Positions 31,201-40,078 of a stretch of DNA of 64,000 nucleotides are shown here, piece after piece. Numbering within the stretch: the first letter of the stretch is position 1; every line of letters begins with the position of its first letter. The position numbers and the translations under genes were made by a program. This stretch comes from Hydrogenophaga sp. (GTDB lineage Bacteria > Pseudomonadota > Gammaproteobacteria > Burkholderiales > Burkholderiaceae_C). Below the pieces are notes generated by a model that saw only the letters and a program-made list of their open reading frames with translations, was not told where the DNA came from and did not search any database. The DNA lies in NCBI RefSeq assembly GCF_019635465.1, contig NZ_JAHBZK010000002.1, positions 213,160 through 277,159 on the forward strand. The letters are read 5' to 3'.

Positions 31201-32706
31201 GGCGTGACGCTCTCGCTCGACGGGCTCGATGGCTTGCCCGAGGCCATGCTGGGCGATGCGGCCCGCCTGCGCCAGGTGCTGGCCAACCTGGTGGGCAATG
31301 CGCTCAAATTCACCGAGCGCGGCGAAATCCGGGTGCAGGTGTCTGTCAGCGAGGTGGACGGTTCGCAGCGCATCCGCCTGAGCGTTCACGACAGCGGCAT
31401 CGGCATCGCGCCCGACGTGCAGTCGCGGCTGTTCCAGCCCTTTACCCAGGCCGACGACACCACCACGCGCCGCTTCGGCGGCACCGGCCTTGGCCTGTCG
31501 ATCGTCAAGCACCTGGTGGGCCTGATGGGGGGCTGCGTTGGCCTGCGCAGCACCGAGGGCCAGGGCAGCGAGTTCTGGATCGAGCTGCCGCTGGCGCGCG
31601 CGCAGCTGGCCGACGCCGCCCAGGCACCGAGCGCGCCAGTGGTGCGGCGGCTGCAGGGCGTGCGTGTGCTGCTGGTCGACGACAGCGAAATCAACCGCGA
31701 GATCGCCGGGCGCATGCTGACGCAAGTGGGTGCGCAGGTGCGCACCTGTGCCGATGGCGCGCAGGCCCTGGCGCAATTGCAGGCCGCGCCGCAGGCCTTC
31801 GACATCGTCCTCATGGACGTGCAGATGCCGGTGATGGACGGACTCGAAGCAACGCGCCACATCCGCGCCGATGCAACGCTGCGCGAACTGCCGGTGATCG
31901 CGCTGACCGCGGGTGCCCTGGCCGACGAGCGCCAGCGCGCCCTGGACGCGGGCTTCACCGCCTTCCTGCCCAAACCGCTGGAGCCGCGGGACTTGCTGGC
32001 CACCATGGGCCGACTGGTTGGCGTGGGGGCGGACGACGACAGGGCCATGGCGTCCTCGACCACCTCACCCGATTCGACCTGGCCCGCATTGCCCGGCGTC
32101 GACACCCGGCGCGCCAGCGTGCGCCTGGGCAATGACCTGGCGCTGTTTCGCAAGCTGCTGGGCCGCCTGCTGGACGAGCGTGGCGACTGGTCGCGCGAGG
32201 TGCCCGCCACTGCCGGCCACTGGACCGATCAGGCCCGGGCCGAGTGGCGCGCGCGGGCCCATCGCCTCAAAGGCAGCGCCAGCATGCTGGGCGCACAACC
32301 CGTGGCCAGCGTCGCGGCCAGGCTGGAGGTCTTGCTGCAGACACCGGGTGTGGACAACCAGGCGGCCGCGGCCATGCTCGGCGAATTGCACGCCGCGTTT
32401 GCCGGTATCGATGAGGGCGCCAGAGCGTGGCTCAACGACGCCAGTGCGCACGCCGCCGACGAAGACGGTCTCGCACTCGACGCCGATGCGCAAGCCGACG
32501 CCGAATCGCGCCTGCTGATCGAGCTGGGCGAGCAGGACCTGTCGGCCATCGACACGTTTGGCGCTTGCCGCCCCGGTCTGGTCCAGCGCCTGGGGCGCGA
32601 GACAGTGGCCGCCGTCTCGACCGCGCTGGACACGCTCGACTTCGCACGTGCGCTGCAACTGCTGATCGAAGCCAACGCGGAATCCACCTCGGAGGCAACG
32701 CCTTGA
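28243..32706 (+). CDS. CHASE/multi-PAS hybrid histidine kinase with receiver and Hpt
   Basis: This very large 1487-residue sensor has TM1 at about 15-35, a periplasmic CHASE domain at about 80-270 (GFGFIRRLP) and TM2 at about 306-330. Four PAS domains lie at about 347-465, 495-610, 625-745 and 754-875. HisKA has its acceptor in [13 protein letters not shown] (near 906), then HATPase to about 1110. The receiver at about 1139-1255 has [11 protein letters not shown] and phospho-Asp in [12 protein letters not shown]. Hpt has [13 protein letters not shown] (His near 1338). It starts with GTG inside the aer stop (GTGA), so its synthesis depends on aer translation. CHASE domains sense small extracellular molecules such as cytokinins or peptides. 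The ligand is unknown. Confidence 0.93.
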   Translation: MTPAAPPRGWRGHPLPWVLVTLLVGALASGLAGHRQLKANEAYIESRFETISRGLADAVQDRLQLYEYGLRGARGVLQLAGEEGISDDAFQRYMRTRDMPREFPGSRGFGFIRRLPATVPVGVPRADGHAPIRQLAPHNGERFVIERIEPLSMNREALGLDVASETTRREAAVAAMQRNRAVMTAPITLVQAENARQRAFLVLLPLYRDGPVPLDAEQREAAAYGWAYTPLVIDEVLAGLSLHSEHIALTLTDITDPQDPQAFFDTTDRGAAVAHNAMSDSLLRTPFGRSWAVRTEARPSFASQFSLLAPQTVAWTGCLVTLLLAALQWAWLALRQRRLQAQTLQARLATIIENASDAIVGQDVDGRVMLWNQAAERLFGWSADEAMGDRASELLLPPERQDEARQLASRVLAGSRIPRQDTQLRHREGQMMAVAITASAISDHKGRAVGMALVIRDIRDRKAYEEQLLQLNAELECRVQQRTESLEEVERFLRTVLDAVPSKIGYWDRHQINRAANRAYLAWRAPQGGTLIGRTIHEAVGHAVYERFKLRIDAVLRGEPQHFDATLDEPGTGRPREMRLSYLPDVQNGEVRGFYTIVDDVSELNRTQRQLEAAARQQAAERVRLQSILQGTNAGTWEWNVQTGEVVFNERWAAMLGFDYDEWRPMGVQVWHERTHADDFQRSSLRLQRHFDGEDDFYECELRLRHADGHWVWALDRGQVCTYTPDGRPEWMFGTTLDISAIKATEERLRDSESFLDRVSQVAGVGGWQFEVASGRFTWTRQTRRICEAPAWFKDDVTGALSFYAPEARPVLQAAFDRALSEGVPFDIASPYRTAGGRELWVRTVGVPEYDPTHPIGTPVRLVGAIQDVTDRHLAEQALRDATQKAQAASQAKSAFLANMSHEIRTPLHAVLGVAHLLSDTELNADQRALLGKGQAAGRALLGIVNDVLDLAKIEAGEMHLAREPFALGALLQELVAVYAVPARDKGVTLSLDGLDGLPEAMLGDAARLRQVLANLVGNALKFTERGEIRVQVSVSEVDGSQRIRLSVHDSGIGIAPDVQSRLFQPFTQADDTTTRRFGGTGLGLSIVKHLVGLMGGCVGLRSTEGQGSEFWIELPLARAQLADAAQAPSAPVVRRLQGVRVLLVDDSEINREIAGRMLTQVGAQVRTCADGAQALAQLQAAPQAFDIVLMDVQMPVMDGLEATRHIRADATLRELPVIALTAGALADERQRALDAGFTAFLPKPLEPRDLLATMGRLVGVGADDDRAMASSTTSPDSTWPALPGVDTRRASVRLGNDLALFRKLLGRLLDERGDWSREVPATAGHWTDQARAEWRARAHRLKGSASMLGAQPVASVAARLEVLLQTPGVDNQAAAAMLGELHAAFAGIDEGARAWLNDASAHAADEDGLALDADAQADAESRLLIELGEQDLSAIDTFGACRPGLVQRLGRETVAAVSTALDTLDFARALQLLIEANAESTSEATP

Positions 32707-32766
32707 GTGCGACATCCGACACCGCGGCCCAAGGGGTCGCATCCCACAACTGACAGGAAGAACAAC

Positions 32767-34311
32767 ATGAACCTGCTCTCCAACCTGCGCATCGGCATGC
32801 GCCTGGCGCTCGCCTTCTCGATCACTCTGCTGCTGTCGTTGATCGTGGTGTTGATCGGCATCTCCCGCCTGGCCGATCTGAGCACCAGCCTCACCCTCAT
32901 TGGCGAAGACCGCGTGCCCAAGGTGCAGCAGGTGGTCTCGGTGTCCGAGAACCTGAACCTGATTGCGCGCGAGCTGCGCAACACGCTGATCTTCGCCGAC
33001 CCGGCGAAGCTGCAGGCCGCGATCGACACCATTGGCAAGGCGCGAGAAGACATCTCCGCGACGATCGACGCCATGGTGCCCACGATTGCCAGCGAGGCGG
33101 GCAAGGCCAAGTTGAAGCCGGTGCTGGATGCGCGCAGCGCGTTCCTGCCGTTGCAGCAGGAGATGATCGACTTGGTGCGCGCGGGCAAGCGCGACGAGGC
33201 CACGGCCTTTCTGGGGGACCGCTTGCGGCCCGCTCAATTGACCTACATGGAGGCGCTCAACGAGTTCAAGGCCTTCCAGATCAGCCTGATCAATACCGCC
33301 GCCGTACACGGCAGCGAGACCTACGAGAGCGCCAAGCTGTTGATGGGTGCCCTGATGGTCGCCATGCTGGCCCTGGGTGGACTGACCGCCTGGTTCATCA
33401 CACGATCGATCACACGGCCGATTGGCGAAGCGGTGCAACTGGCCGACAAAGTCGCCAACGGCGACCTCACCGCCCGCATCGATGCGAGCGCTCGCGACGA
33501 GACGGGTCAGCTGTTGCGCTCGCTCAAAGCCATGAACGACAACCTGGTGCGCATCGTGCAAGGCGTGCGCACCGGCAGCGACAGCATCGCCACCGGTTCG
33601 TCGCAGATTGCCATCGGCAACGCCGACCTGAGCCAGCGCACCGAAGAGCAGGCCAGCGCGCTGGAGCAGACCGCCGCCTCGATGGAGCAGCTGGGTTCGA
33701 CCGTGCAACAGAACGCCGACAACGCGCGCACGGCCAACCAGCTCGCACAAAGCGCGTCCGAAGTCGCAGGGCGGGGCGGTGACGTCGTGGGTCAGGTGGT
33801 TACCACCATGCAGGACATTCAACACAGCAGCCAGAAGATCGCCGACATCATCGGCGTCATCGACGGCATTGCGTTCCAGACCAACATCCTTGCGCTCAAC
33901 GCAGCGGTCGAAGCCGCACGCGCGGGTGAACAGGGCCGCGGCTTTGCGGTGGTGGCCGGCGAAGTGCGCAACCTGGCTCAGCGCAGCGCCGAAGCCGCCA
34001 AGGAGATCAAGTCGCTCATCGGCACCAGCGTCGACCGCGTGCAGGCAGGCAGCGACCTGGTGGCCCAGGCCGGCAGCACCATGAACGACATCGTGAGTTC
34101 GATCCGCCGGGTGACCGACATCATGGGTGAGATCAGCAGCGCCAGCGCCGAGCAGAGCGCCAGCGTGTCGCAGGTGGGTGACGCGGTGACGCAGATGGAT
34201 CAGGTGACACAGCAAAACGCCGCGCTGGTCGAAGAAAGCGCCGCCGCCGCCGACAGCCTGAAGAAACAGGCCGAGGCGCTCGTTCAATCGGTGGCCGTCT
34301 TCAGGCTGTGA
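32767..34311 (+). CDS. Methyl-accepting chemotaxis protein
   Basis: This 514-residue receptor has TM1 at about 12-32, a four-helix-bundle-type periplasmic sensor, and TM2 at about 190-212 (LLMGALMVAMLALGGLTAWFI). HAMP (ITRPIGEAVQLADKVANGDL) and a signalling domain with [23 protein letters not shown] follow. The ATG at 32767 is preceded by CAGGAAG. It ends in VAVFRL, without a CheR pentapeptide, and so would rely on other receptors for adaptation. It lies 60 bp after the CHASE kinase on the same strand and probably belongs to the same transcript. Confidence 0.95.
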   Translation: MNLLSNLRIGMRLALAFSITLLLSLIVVLIGISRLADLSTSLTLIGEDRVPKVQQVVSVSENLNLIARELRNTLIFADPAKLQAAIDTIGKAREDISATIDAMVPTIASEAGKAKLKPVLDARSAFLPLQQEMIDLVRAGKRDEATAFLGDRLRPAQLTYMEALNEFKAFQISLINTAAVHGSETYESAKLLMGALMVAMLALGGLTAWFITRSITRPIGEAVQLADKVANGDLTARIDASARDETGQLLRSLKAMNDNLVRIVQGVRTGSDSIATGSSQIAIGNADLSQRTEEQASALEQTAASMEQLGSTVQQNADNARTANQLAQSASEVAGRGGDVVGQVVTTMQDIQHSSQKIADIIGVIDGIAFQTNILALNAAVEAARAGEQGRGFAVVAGEVRNLAQRSAEAAKEIKSLIGTSVDRVQAGSDLVAQAGSTMNDIVSSIRRVTDIMGEISSASAEQSASVSQVGDAVTQMDQVTQQNAALVEESAAAADSLKKQAEALVQSVAVFRL

Positions 34312-34350
34312 GGCCGAGGGGTCGGCGCTGCCGCCCCGATCGAACCTGCT

Positions 34351-36372
34351 TCAGCCCCGCACTTTTTCGGCCTGCACCCGGCGCACCAGCCGGTCGATGG
34401 CTTCGAGCAGCTCGTCGCCGGTGTTGGGCTTGTCGATGAGCTCGCTGATGCCGGCGCCGGGCGCTTCGCGACGCAGGTCGGGGCTGATGTAGCCCGAGGT
34501 CATGGCCACTTCGCGCGCGGGGTGAATGGCGCGCAGCGCGCGCGCCAGCTCCAGCCCGCTCATGCCGGGCATGGAGTGGTCGAGGATGGCGAGTTCGTAG
34601 TCCAGGTGCTGCTCGCGCACCGCGCGCAGCGCCTCCGTCGGACTGGTGAACACCAGCGGTTCGTGGCCCGCACGGCACAGCAGCCGGTGCATCAGGTCCG
34701 CGATCAGGGCATCGTCGTCCACATACAGGATGCGGGTGGACACAGGCGCGGTGGATAGGCCGCCGCTGTCGGTCCAGCGCGGCTCGCCCTGGGCGTCTTC
34801 GAGCAGCGAGGTGGCGGCTCGCAGGTAGACGTCGAACACCGTGCCTTCGCCGGGGCGGCTGGCCACGCGCACCGCGCCCTGGTGGTCGCGCACGATGCCG
34901 TGCACCACCGCCAGGCCCAGGCCGGTGCCTTCGCCCGGCGCCTTGGTGGTGAAGAAGGGCTCGAACAGCCGCGCCATGGTGGCTTCCTTCATGCCGTCGC
35001 CGTTGTCGGCCACGCTCAATCGCACCGAGGCCTCGGGCCAGTCGTCTTCGGCGCTGTCGATGCCGGCACCGGTCTTGAGCAGGGGCACCGGCCCGTGGTG
35101 CGGCGCCAGCTCGATGCGCAGCAGCCCATCCGGTCGATCGCCCATGGCCTGCCAGGCGTTGGTGCACAGGTTCAGCAGCACCTGCTGCAACTGCGTGGGG
35201 TCGGCCAGCACCACGGGCGTGGCCGGGTCGATGTCGACCCGCAGGTCCACACAGCGGGGAATGGTGGCGCGCAGCAGGCGCACCGACTCGTCGACCACGT
35301 CGCGCAGCGGCATCACGCGCCGCTGCAGCGTCTGGCGCCGGCTGAAGGCCAGGATGCGCTGCACCAGCTCCTTGGCGCGGGTGCCGGCCCTGAGGATCTC
35401 GCTCACGCTCTCGGTGATCTCGCTCTGGCCACGCGCGTCCTCGAACGCCAGCCGGGCGTTGCCCAGGATGGCGGCCAGGATGTTGTTGAAGTCGTGCGCG
35501 ATGCCGCCGGCCAGCGTGCCCAGAGCCTCGAGCTTTTGCGACTCGCGCAACTGGGCCTCGAGTGCCATGCGCTGCTCTTCGGCGCGGCGGTGCTCGCTCA
35601 GGTCGAAGTCGATGCAGAAGATCTCGATGCCGCGCTCGGGGTGTTCGGTGATGATTTCGTTGGCGCTCACCTCGACCGGGCTGCCGTCCTTGCGCTGCAG
35701 CCAGTGCACGCCCGAGTTCAGGCTGGTCTTTCCATCCATGGACTGCAGAAAGTTGCGGTCGAAGCTGCCGCGCTGCGCCGGCGGCACCACCAGATCAAGC
35801 ATGCTGCGGCCGATGGCTTCCTGGGCGCAGTAACCGTACAGGTGCTCCGAGCCCTTGTTCCAGTAGCGCACGATCATGTCGGTGCCATAGGCCTGCACCG
35901 CGATGCTGGGGATGCTGTCGAAGATGCGGCGGAAGCGGTCTTCGCTGGCCAGCTCCAGTGCCCGCGCGCGCACGCTGTCGGTGACGTCGCTGATGAACAC
36001 CCGCCAGCGCCGGCGTCCGCCGTGCAGGTCGGCGGGCTTGCTGGTGCCGCGCAACCAGCGCGTATTGCCTTGCGCGTTGTGGATGCGCCATTCGTGCGCC
36101 CAGGCCTTGCCGTCGCGCGTGGCGCCGATGAACGAGTTGCGCAGGTAGCGGCGCTGGTCCTGCGGCGCCATGAGCCAGATTCGGGCCTCGTCGGCCATGA
36201 TGGTCTGCGCGTCCAGGCCCCAGAGGTCGATGCAGCCATCGCTGATGTACACCAGCGCACCCTGACCGTGCTCGTCGAGGTCGTACACCAGCACGGCGCC
36301 GTGGACCATGTCGGCCAAGGCATCGAGGGTGTCGATTTCCTGCGCACTGAACGCTGGGTGGGCGGCGCTCAT
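34351..36372 (-). CDS. PAS hybrid histidine kinase with C-terminal receiver
   Basis: This cytosolic kinase has about 673 residues. Two PAS domains lie at about 10-130 and 140-265. HisKA of the NtrB-like type has the acceptor in GTLAGGIAHDFNNILA (His near 293). HATPase (NLCTNAWQAM, GTGLGLAVVHGIV) and a receiver follow from about 553 (ILYVDDDALIADL, Asp in LAILDHSMPGMSG). The ATG at 36372 is preferred because GGAG lies nine bases before it; the ATG at 36387 is also in frame. It is convergent with the 32767 chemoreceptor. No Hpt or DNA-binding output is attached. Confidence 0.9.
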   Translation of the reverse strand: MSAAHPAFSAQEIDTLDALADMVHGAVLVYDLDEHGQGALVYISDGCIDLWGLDAQTIMADEARIWLMAPQDQRRYLRNSFIGATRDGKAWAHEWRIHNAQGNTRWLRGTSKPADLHGGRRRWRVFISDVTDSVRARALELASEDRFRRIFDSIPSIAVQAYGTDMIVRYWNKGSEHLYGYCAQEAIGRSMLDLVVPPAQRGSFDRNFLQSMDGKTSLNSGVHWLQRKDGSPVEVSANEIITEHPERGIEIFCIDFDLSEHRRAEEQRMALEAQLRESQKLEALGTLAGGIAHDFNNILAAILGNARLAFEDARGQSEITESVSEILRAGTRAKELVQRILAFSRRQTLQRRVMPLRDVVDESVRLLRATIPRCVDLRVDIDPATPVVLADPTQLQQVLLNLCTNAWQAMGDRPDGLLRIELAPHHGPVPLLKTGAGIDSAEDDWPEASVRLSVADNGDGMKEATMARLFEPFFTTKAPGEGTGLGLAVVHGIVRDHQGAVRVASRPGEGTVFDVYLRAATSLLEDAQGEPRWTDSGGLSTAPVSTRILYVDDDALIADLMHRLLCRAGHEPLVFTSPTEALRAVREQHLDYELAILDHSMPGMSGLELARALRAIHPAREVAMTSGYISPDLRREAPGAGISELIDKPNTGDELLEAIDRLVRRVQAEKVRG

Positions 36373-36518
36373 CGAAGGTGTCTCCATCGGGCCCGGTCGG
36401 GCCGGGCGGTGACGGAATGTAGACCCATGGTGTGTGCGATGGAACGACCGGCTGGCGCCGCAGAACCGGGTGTGTGCGCCAACCGTGACATAGGTCCCGC
36501 TCTGGGGTCAGGCCTCGA

Positions 36519-38105
36519 TCAGGCGGGTTCCCGGATCTGGAAGGTCGACACCAGGCCCACCAGTTCGCCCGCCTGCGTTTTCAGGCTGGCGGCGGCGGCG
36601 GCCATCTCTTCCACCAGGGCCGCGTTCTGCTGCGTGCCCTCATCGATCTGGCCCACCGCCGCGGTGACCTGCTGCACGCCGCTGGCCTGCTCCTGGCTGG
36701 CGCCGCTGATGCGGGTCACGGTGTGGGTCACGCGCTCGATCGCCTCCACCACGCCGCTCATGGTCTGACCGGCGCGGTCCACCAGCGCACTGCCTTCGTC
36801 CACGCGGGACACGCTGGCGTCGATGAGGCCCTTGATCTCTTTGGCGGCTTCGGCACTGCGCTGCGCCAGGTTGCGCACCTCGCTGGCCACCACCGCAAAG
36901 CCGCGGCCTTGCTCGCCGGCGCGTGCGGCTTCCACCGCGGCGTTGAGCGCGAGGATGTTGGTCTGGAAGGCGATGCCGTCGATGACGCCGATGATGTCGG
37001 CGATCTTCTGGCTGCTGCCCTGGATGTCGCGCATGGTGCTGACCACCTGGCCCATCAGCGCACCGCCGTCGCGGGCCACGCCACTGGCGTGCTCGGCCAG
37101 GCTACTGGCCTCCTGGGCGGCTTGTGCATTGCCGCCGACCGTGGCGCCCAGCTGCTGCATGCTGGCCGCTGTCTCTTGCAGGGCGCTGGCCTGGCGCTCG
37201 GTGCGCGCCGACAGGTCCTGGTTGCCGCCGGCGATCTCGGCGCTGGCCGCGGCCACGTTCTGCGAGCCTTCGCGCACGCGCGAGACCAGGCTGCTGAGCT
37301 GGCCCTGCATGTGGCCCAGTGCCTTGAGCAACTCGGCCAGTTCGTCGCGACCATCGGCTTTCACCTCGCGAGTGAGGTCGCCACCGGCAATGGCCTGGGC
37401 AATGCCCACGGCCTCGCGCACCGGGCGCGTCACGCTGCGCGGAATCCAGATCACCAGCGCAATGCCGACGAGCAGCACCACGCCCACGGCCACCACCAGG
37501 GCACGCTCGGCGTTTTGCACCAGGTGCTCGGCCTTGCGTGCGGCCGCGGCGGTGCCTTCGAGGTTGAAGGCCAGGATGGCCTGCATGGCGGTCAGTGACT
37601 GGCGAAACGCGGCGGGGCCGACGTCGTCGTACAGGCTGCGGGCGAGTTCGATCTGCTCGTCGGCCAGCGAGGGGTCCGCGCCTTCGATGCCCTGCTGGGC
37701 GGCGGCGAACCACTTGTCGCGCTTGGCCTGGTAGTCGGCGTACAAGGCCTTCTCGATCGGACCTTGCGGGTCGTCGGCTTCGTAGGTCTCCAGCGTGGCG
37801 GCGTAGATGGCGGTGGCCTTGGCCAGGCGTTTCTCAATCACGTCAAGCTGGGCCCTGGCGGTGTCGGCGCCCTGGATGCGGCCGGTCACGAAGTCGCTCA
37901 CCAGCAGGTAGTGGGCCGACAGGCTGTCCTTCATGACGCCCAGGTTCTCGATCGCGGGGATCCAGGAATCCGCCACTTCGGCGGTTTCGTACTTGATGGT
38001 CTTGTTCTGCCAAAGGGCCTGGGCGGTGCCGAGCACGGCCAGCACCAGGATCAGGGCCAACCCGGCGGTGATGCGGGCGCGGATGCTGAATCGGTTGAGC
38101 TTCAT
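36519..38105 (-). CDS. Methyl-accepting chemotaxis protein
   Basis: This 528-residue receptor has TM1 at about 12-32, a helical periplasmic sensor of about 150 residues and TM2 at about 192-212 ([20 protein letters not shown]). HAMP and the standard hairpin tip follow. It lacks a C-terminal CheR pentapeptide. No Shine-Dalgarno is evident before the ATG at 38105; the DNA there reads TCTCCTTT on the coding strand. A sigma-28-like promoter with the same spacing as that of the 4163-5911 receptor lies about 48 bp upstream. It follows the 34351 kinase's upstream region on the same strand. Confidence 0.94.
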   Translation of the reverse strand: MKLNRFSIRARITAGLALILVLAVLGTAQALWQNKTIKYETAEVADSWIPAIENLGVMKDSLSAHYLLVSDFVTGRIQGADTARAQLDVIEKRLAKATAIYAATLETYEADDPQGPIEKALYADYQAKRDKWFAAAQQGIEGADPSLADEQIELARSLYDDVGPAAFRQSLTAMQAILAFNLEGTAAAARKAEHLVQNAERALVVAVGVVLLVGIALVIWIPRSVTRPVREAVGIAQAIAGGDLTREVKADGRDELAELLKALGHMQGQLSSLVSRVREGSQNVAAASAEIAGGNQDLSARTERQASALQETAASMQQLGATVGGNAQAAQEASSLAEHASGVARDGGALMGQVVSTMRDIQGSSQKIADIIGVIDGIAFQTNILALNAAVEAARAGEQGRGFAVVASEVRNLAQRSAEAAKEIKGLIDASVSRVDEGSALVDRAGQTMSGVVEAIERVTHTVTRISGASQEQASGVQQVTAAVGQIDEGTQQNAALVEEMAAAAASLKTQAGELVGLVSTFQIREPA

Positions 38106-38152
38106 CGGTGCGAAAGGAGAAGCCGCCCTCCGGGGTGGGGCGGGTCCTGTCG

Positions 38153-38180
38153 CTTTCGGCCGTTCAGGGGTCGGACTTGA
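38153..38180 (-). promoter_or_regulatory. Putative sigma-28 (FliA) promoter
   Basis: The minus strand reads TCAAGTCC-N12-GCCGAAAG, with 5/8 and 6/8 matches to TAAAGTTT and GCCGATAA. The spacer is the same 12 nt as the site before the other minus-strand chemoreceptor (5997-6024). The site points at the chemoreceptor starting at 38105. It is weaker than the first site and is partly supported by the shared arrangement. Confidence 0.45.
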
Positions 38181-38213
38181 GCCGTCCGGGGCGGTGGACC
38201 TGCCCGACGGGCC

Positions 38214-39896
38214 TCAAATGGCCGCGCTGGTCAGGTCCGCGGGCAGCTCGGCGCAGGCCCCCTGGCGGATGGCTTGCAGTGCTTCTGCCTCGGTGCGGTA
38301 GAGGTGCAGGCGCTCACTTTCATACAGGTGACCCGCCTGGCGGAGCAGGGTTTCCACGGGGAGCTTGATGCCGACGAGGTGCAGGTGCACCCGGCGGTCG
38401 TCGAGCTGCTCGCGCACGCGGCCAAAGGCTTCAGCGCCGGTGGCGTCGATCCAGTTGATGGGGTGGGCGATCAGCATCACGTGCAGGGTGTCCGGGCTGG
38501 CCTGCATGTGGTCGGCGATGGCGCGCTCGAAGCCGGTGGCGGTGGCGAAGTCCAGCGCCGCGTCCATGCGCAGGGCGAACAGTTGCGGCGCCAGCGGCGG
38601 CAGCGCCCACAGGTGGCGGTCGCGCAGGCTGCCGTCGGCGTGCAGGCCGACCTCGATGATGCGCGGGTGCAGCCGCAGGTACAGGAAGTGGCTCAAGGCC
38701 ATCACCACACCGGCCAGCACGCCCCAGTACAGGCGCGGTGCGGCCAGCAGCGTGATGGCCGCGGTGATGCCGGCAATGGTGGCTTCCACCCGCGACAGCC
38801 GCCACAGGTGGGTGAAGGCCCGCGGCTTGAGCAAGCCCCACACCGGCAGCACCACGATGGCCGCCAGCACGGCCAGTGGCACGTGGTACAGCATGGGCAT
38901 GGCCACCAGCAGCGCCAGCAGCACCACCACCGCCGAGAACACCGTGGCCCAGCCGGTGCGCGCACCCGCGTACAGGTTGAGCGCCGAGCGCGAGAAGGAC
39001 GAACTGGTCGGCATGGCACCGCTCAGACCCGAGGCGATCTTGGCCAGGCCCTGGCCGATGAGGTCCTGGTCCTGATCCCAGCGCTGGCCGCGCTGGCCGT
39101 TGTCCACCTTGGCGCTGCTGGCGGTCTCCAGAAAACTCACCAGCGTGATCATCAGCGTGGGCAACAGCAACGCGCTCAGGCGCTCCCAGCCGGGCCAGCC
39201 CGGCCAGTAGGGCATGGGCAGGCCGTGCGGCAGGTGCCCGATCACGGCGCCGCCGGCGGCCTCAAAGCCGCTCAAGCGGGCCAGCCCGGCGCTGGCCAGC
39301 ACCAGCACCAGCACCGACGGAAAGCCCGGGCGGATGCGCCGCGCCGCCGCCAGCGCCACCAGCGCGCCCAGGCCAAAGGCCGCTTCGCGCCACTGCCAGC
39401 CTTGCAGGGTCTGCAGCGCCTCGCGATCCACGAAGCCCAGCAGCGCCGGCAGCTGCGAGCCGATGATGAGCACCGCCGCCGCCTGCGTGAAGGCCATCAG
39501 CACCGGCGAGTTGACGAGGTTGAGCAGCCAGCCGTAGCGCACCGCGCCCAGCAGCACCTGCAACAGGCCCGAGAGCACCGCCAGCCACACCGCCAGCTGC
39601 ACCCATTCGGCGCTGCCGGGCGTGGCCAGCGGCGTGAGCGAGGCGCTGACCAGCAGGCAGGTGAGGGCCGTGGGACCCACCGACAGACGCGGCGAGGCCG
39701 AAAACAGCACCGCCACGATGGCCGGCAGCATGGCCGCATAGATGCCGGTCTGCAGCGGCATGCCCGCCAGCGCGGCGTAGGCCACGCCCTGCGGGATCAC
39801 CATCAGGCCAACCGTCAGACCGGCGAGCGCCTCGCCACGCAGCAAGGCCGCGTCAGCGCGCGGCCATCGCAGAAAAGGGAAGAGGCGGGGCCACAT
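38214..39896 (-). CDS. SulP-family anion transporter with STAS domain
   Basis: This 560-residue inner-membrane transporter has a SulP core of about 12-14 helices (residues about 20-410). It starts with the family hallmark GLTVGLMVIPQGVAYAALAGMPLQTGIYAAMLP. A cytoplasmic STAS domain follows at about 440-550 (HVMLIAHPINWIDATGAEAF, where the family's regulatory loop normally lies). Family members move sulfate, bicarbonate or dicarboxylates. The gene is last in the run Bug, Bug, sulfatase, SulP, so sulfate is a reasonable guess. The transport direction and ion are not shown by the sequence. Confidence 0.9.
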   Translation of the reverse strand: MWPRLFPFLRWPRADAALLRGEALAGLTVGLMVIPQGVAYAALAGMPLQTGIYAAMLPAIVAVLFSASPRLSVGPTALTCLLVSASLTPLATPGSAEWVQLAVWLAVLSGLLQVLLGAVRYGWLLNLVNSPVLMAFTQAAAVLIIGSQLPALLGFVDREALQTLQGWQWREAAFGLGALVALAAARRIRPGFPSVLVLVLASAGLARLSGFEAAGGAVIGHLPHGLPMPYWPGWPGWERLSALLLPTLMITLVSFLETASSAKVDNGQRGQRWDQDQDLIGQGLAKIASGLSGAMPTSSSFSRSALNLYAGARTGWATVFSAVVVLLALLVAMPMLYHVPLAVLAAIVVLPVWGLLKPRAFTHLWRLSRVEATIAGITAAITLLAAPRLYWGVLAGVVMALSHFLYLRLHPRIIEVGLHADGSLRDRHLWALPPLAPQLFALRMDAALDFATATGFERAIADHMQASPDTLHVMLIAHPINWIDATGAEAFGRVREQLDDRRVHLHLVGIKLPVETLLRQAGHLYESERLHLYRTEAEALQAIRQGACAELPADLTSAAI

Positions 39897-39971
39897 TCGA
39901 GGTTGTGCGTTGGGGGTTTGGCGTTGGGCGAGGGGGGAAGCCGCGAGCGTAACGCGGTCGCGAGCCGTTTT

Positions 39972-40073
39972 GCGTTGAGGGTGGAGCGGCCACGCTCAAG
40001 GCACCCTACCGCCCAACGCCCAACGCCCAACGCCCAACGCCCAACGCCCAACGCCCAACGCCCAACGCCCAAC
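39972..40073. repeat. Dispersed element with nine GCCCAAC tandem copies
   Basis: A flank reading GCGTTGAGGGT...GAGCGGCCA...GGCACCCT (39972-40006) is followed by exactly nine perfect copies of the 7-mer GCCCAAC (40011-40073). The element ends 5 bp before the sulfatase stop codon. Inverted 7-mers (GTTGGGC) occur at about 39923-39929. The same flank and array occur at 48267-48354 in the same orientation. The period is not a multiple of three, so each frame reads a 7-residue repeat. The function is unknown; copy number is likely variable. Confidence 0.85.
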
Positions 40074-40078
40074 GGGCC

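Noticed and set aside
27766-31860. A very long open frame on the minus strand (about 1364 codons) opposite the CHASE kinase
   Set aside because: The plus strand carries a full set of recognisable kinase domains in this region. The minus frame shows low-complexity Arg/Ala/Gly/His composition without motifs, typical of GC-rich antisense.
39815-40072. Open frames reading repeated GVGRWALG or PNAQRPT peptides
   Set aside because: These come from the 7-bp GCCCAAC array, which gives a 7-residue repeat in every frame. No separate gene is supported.
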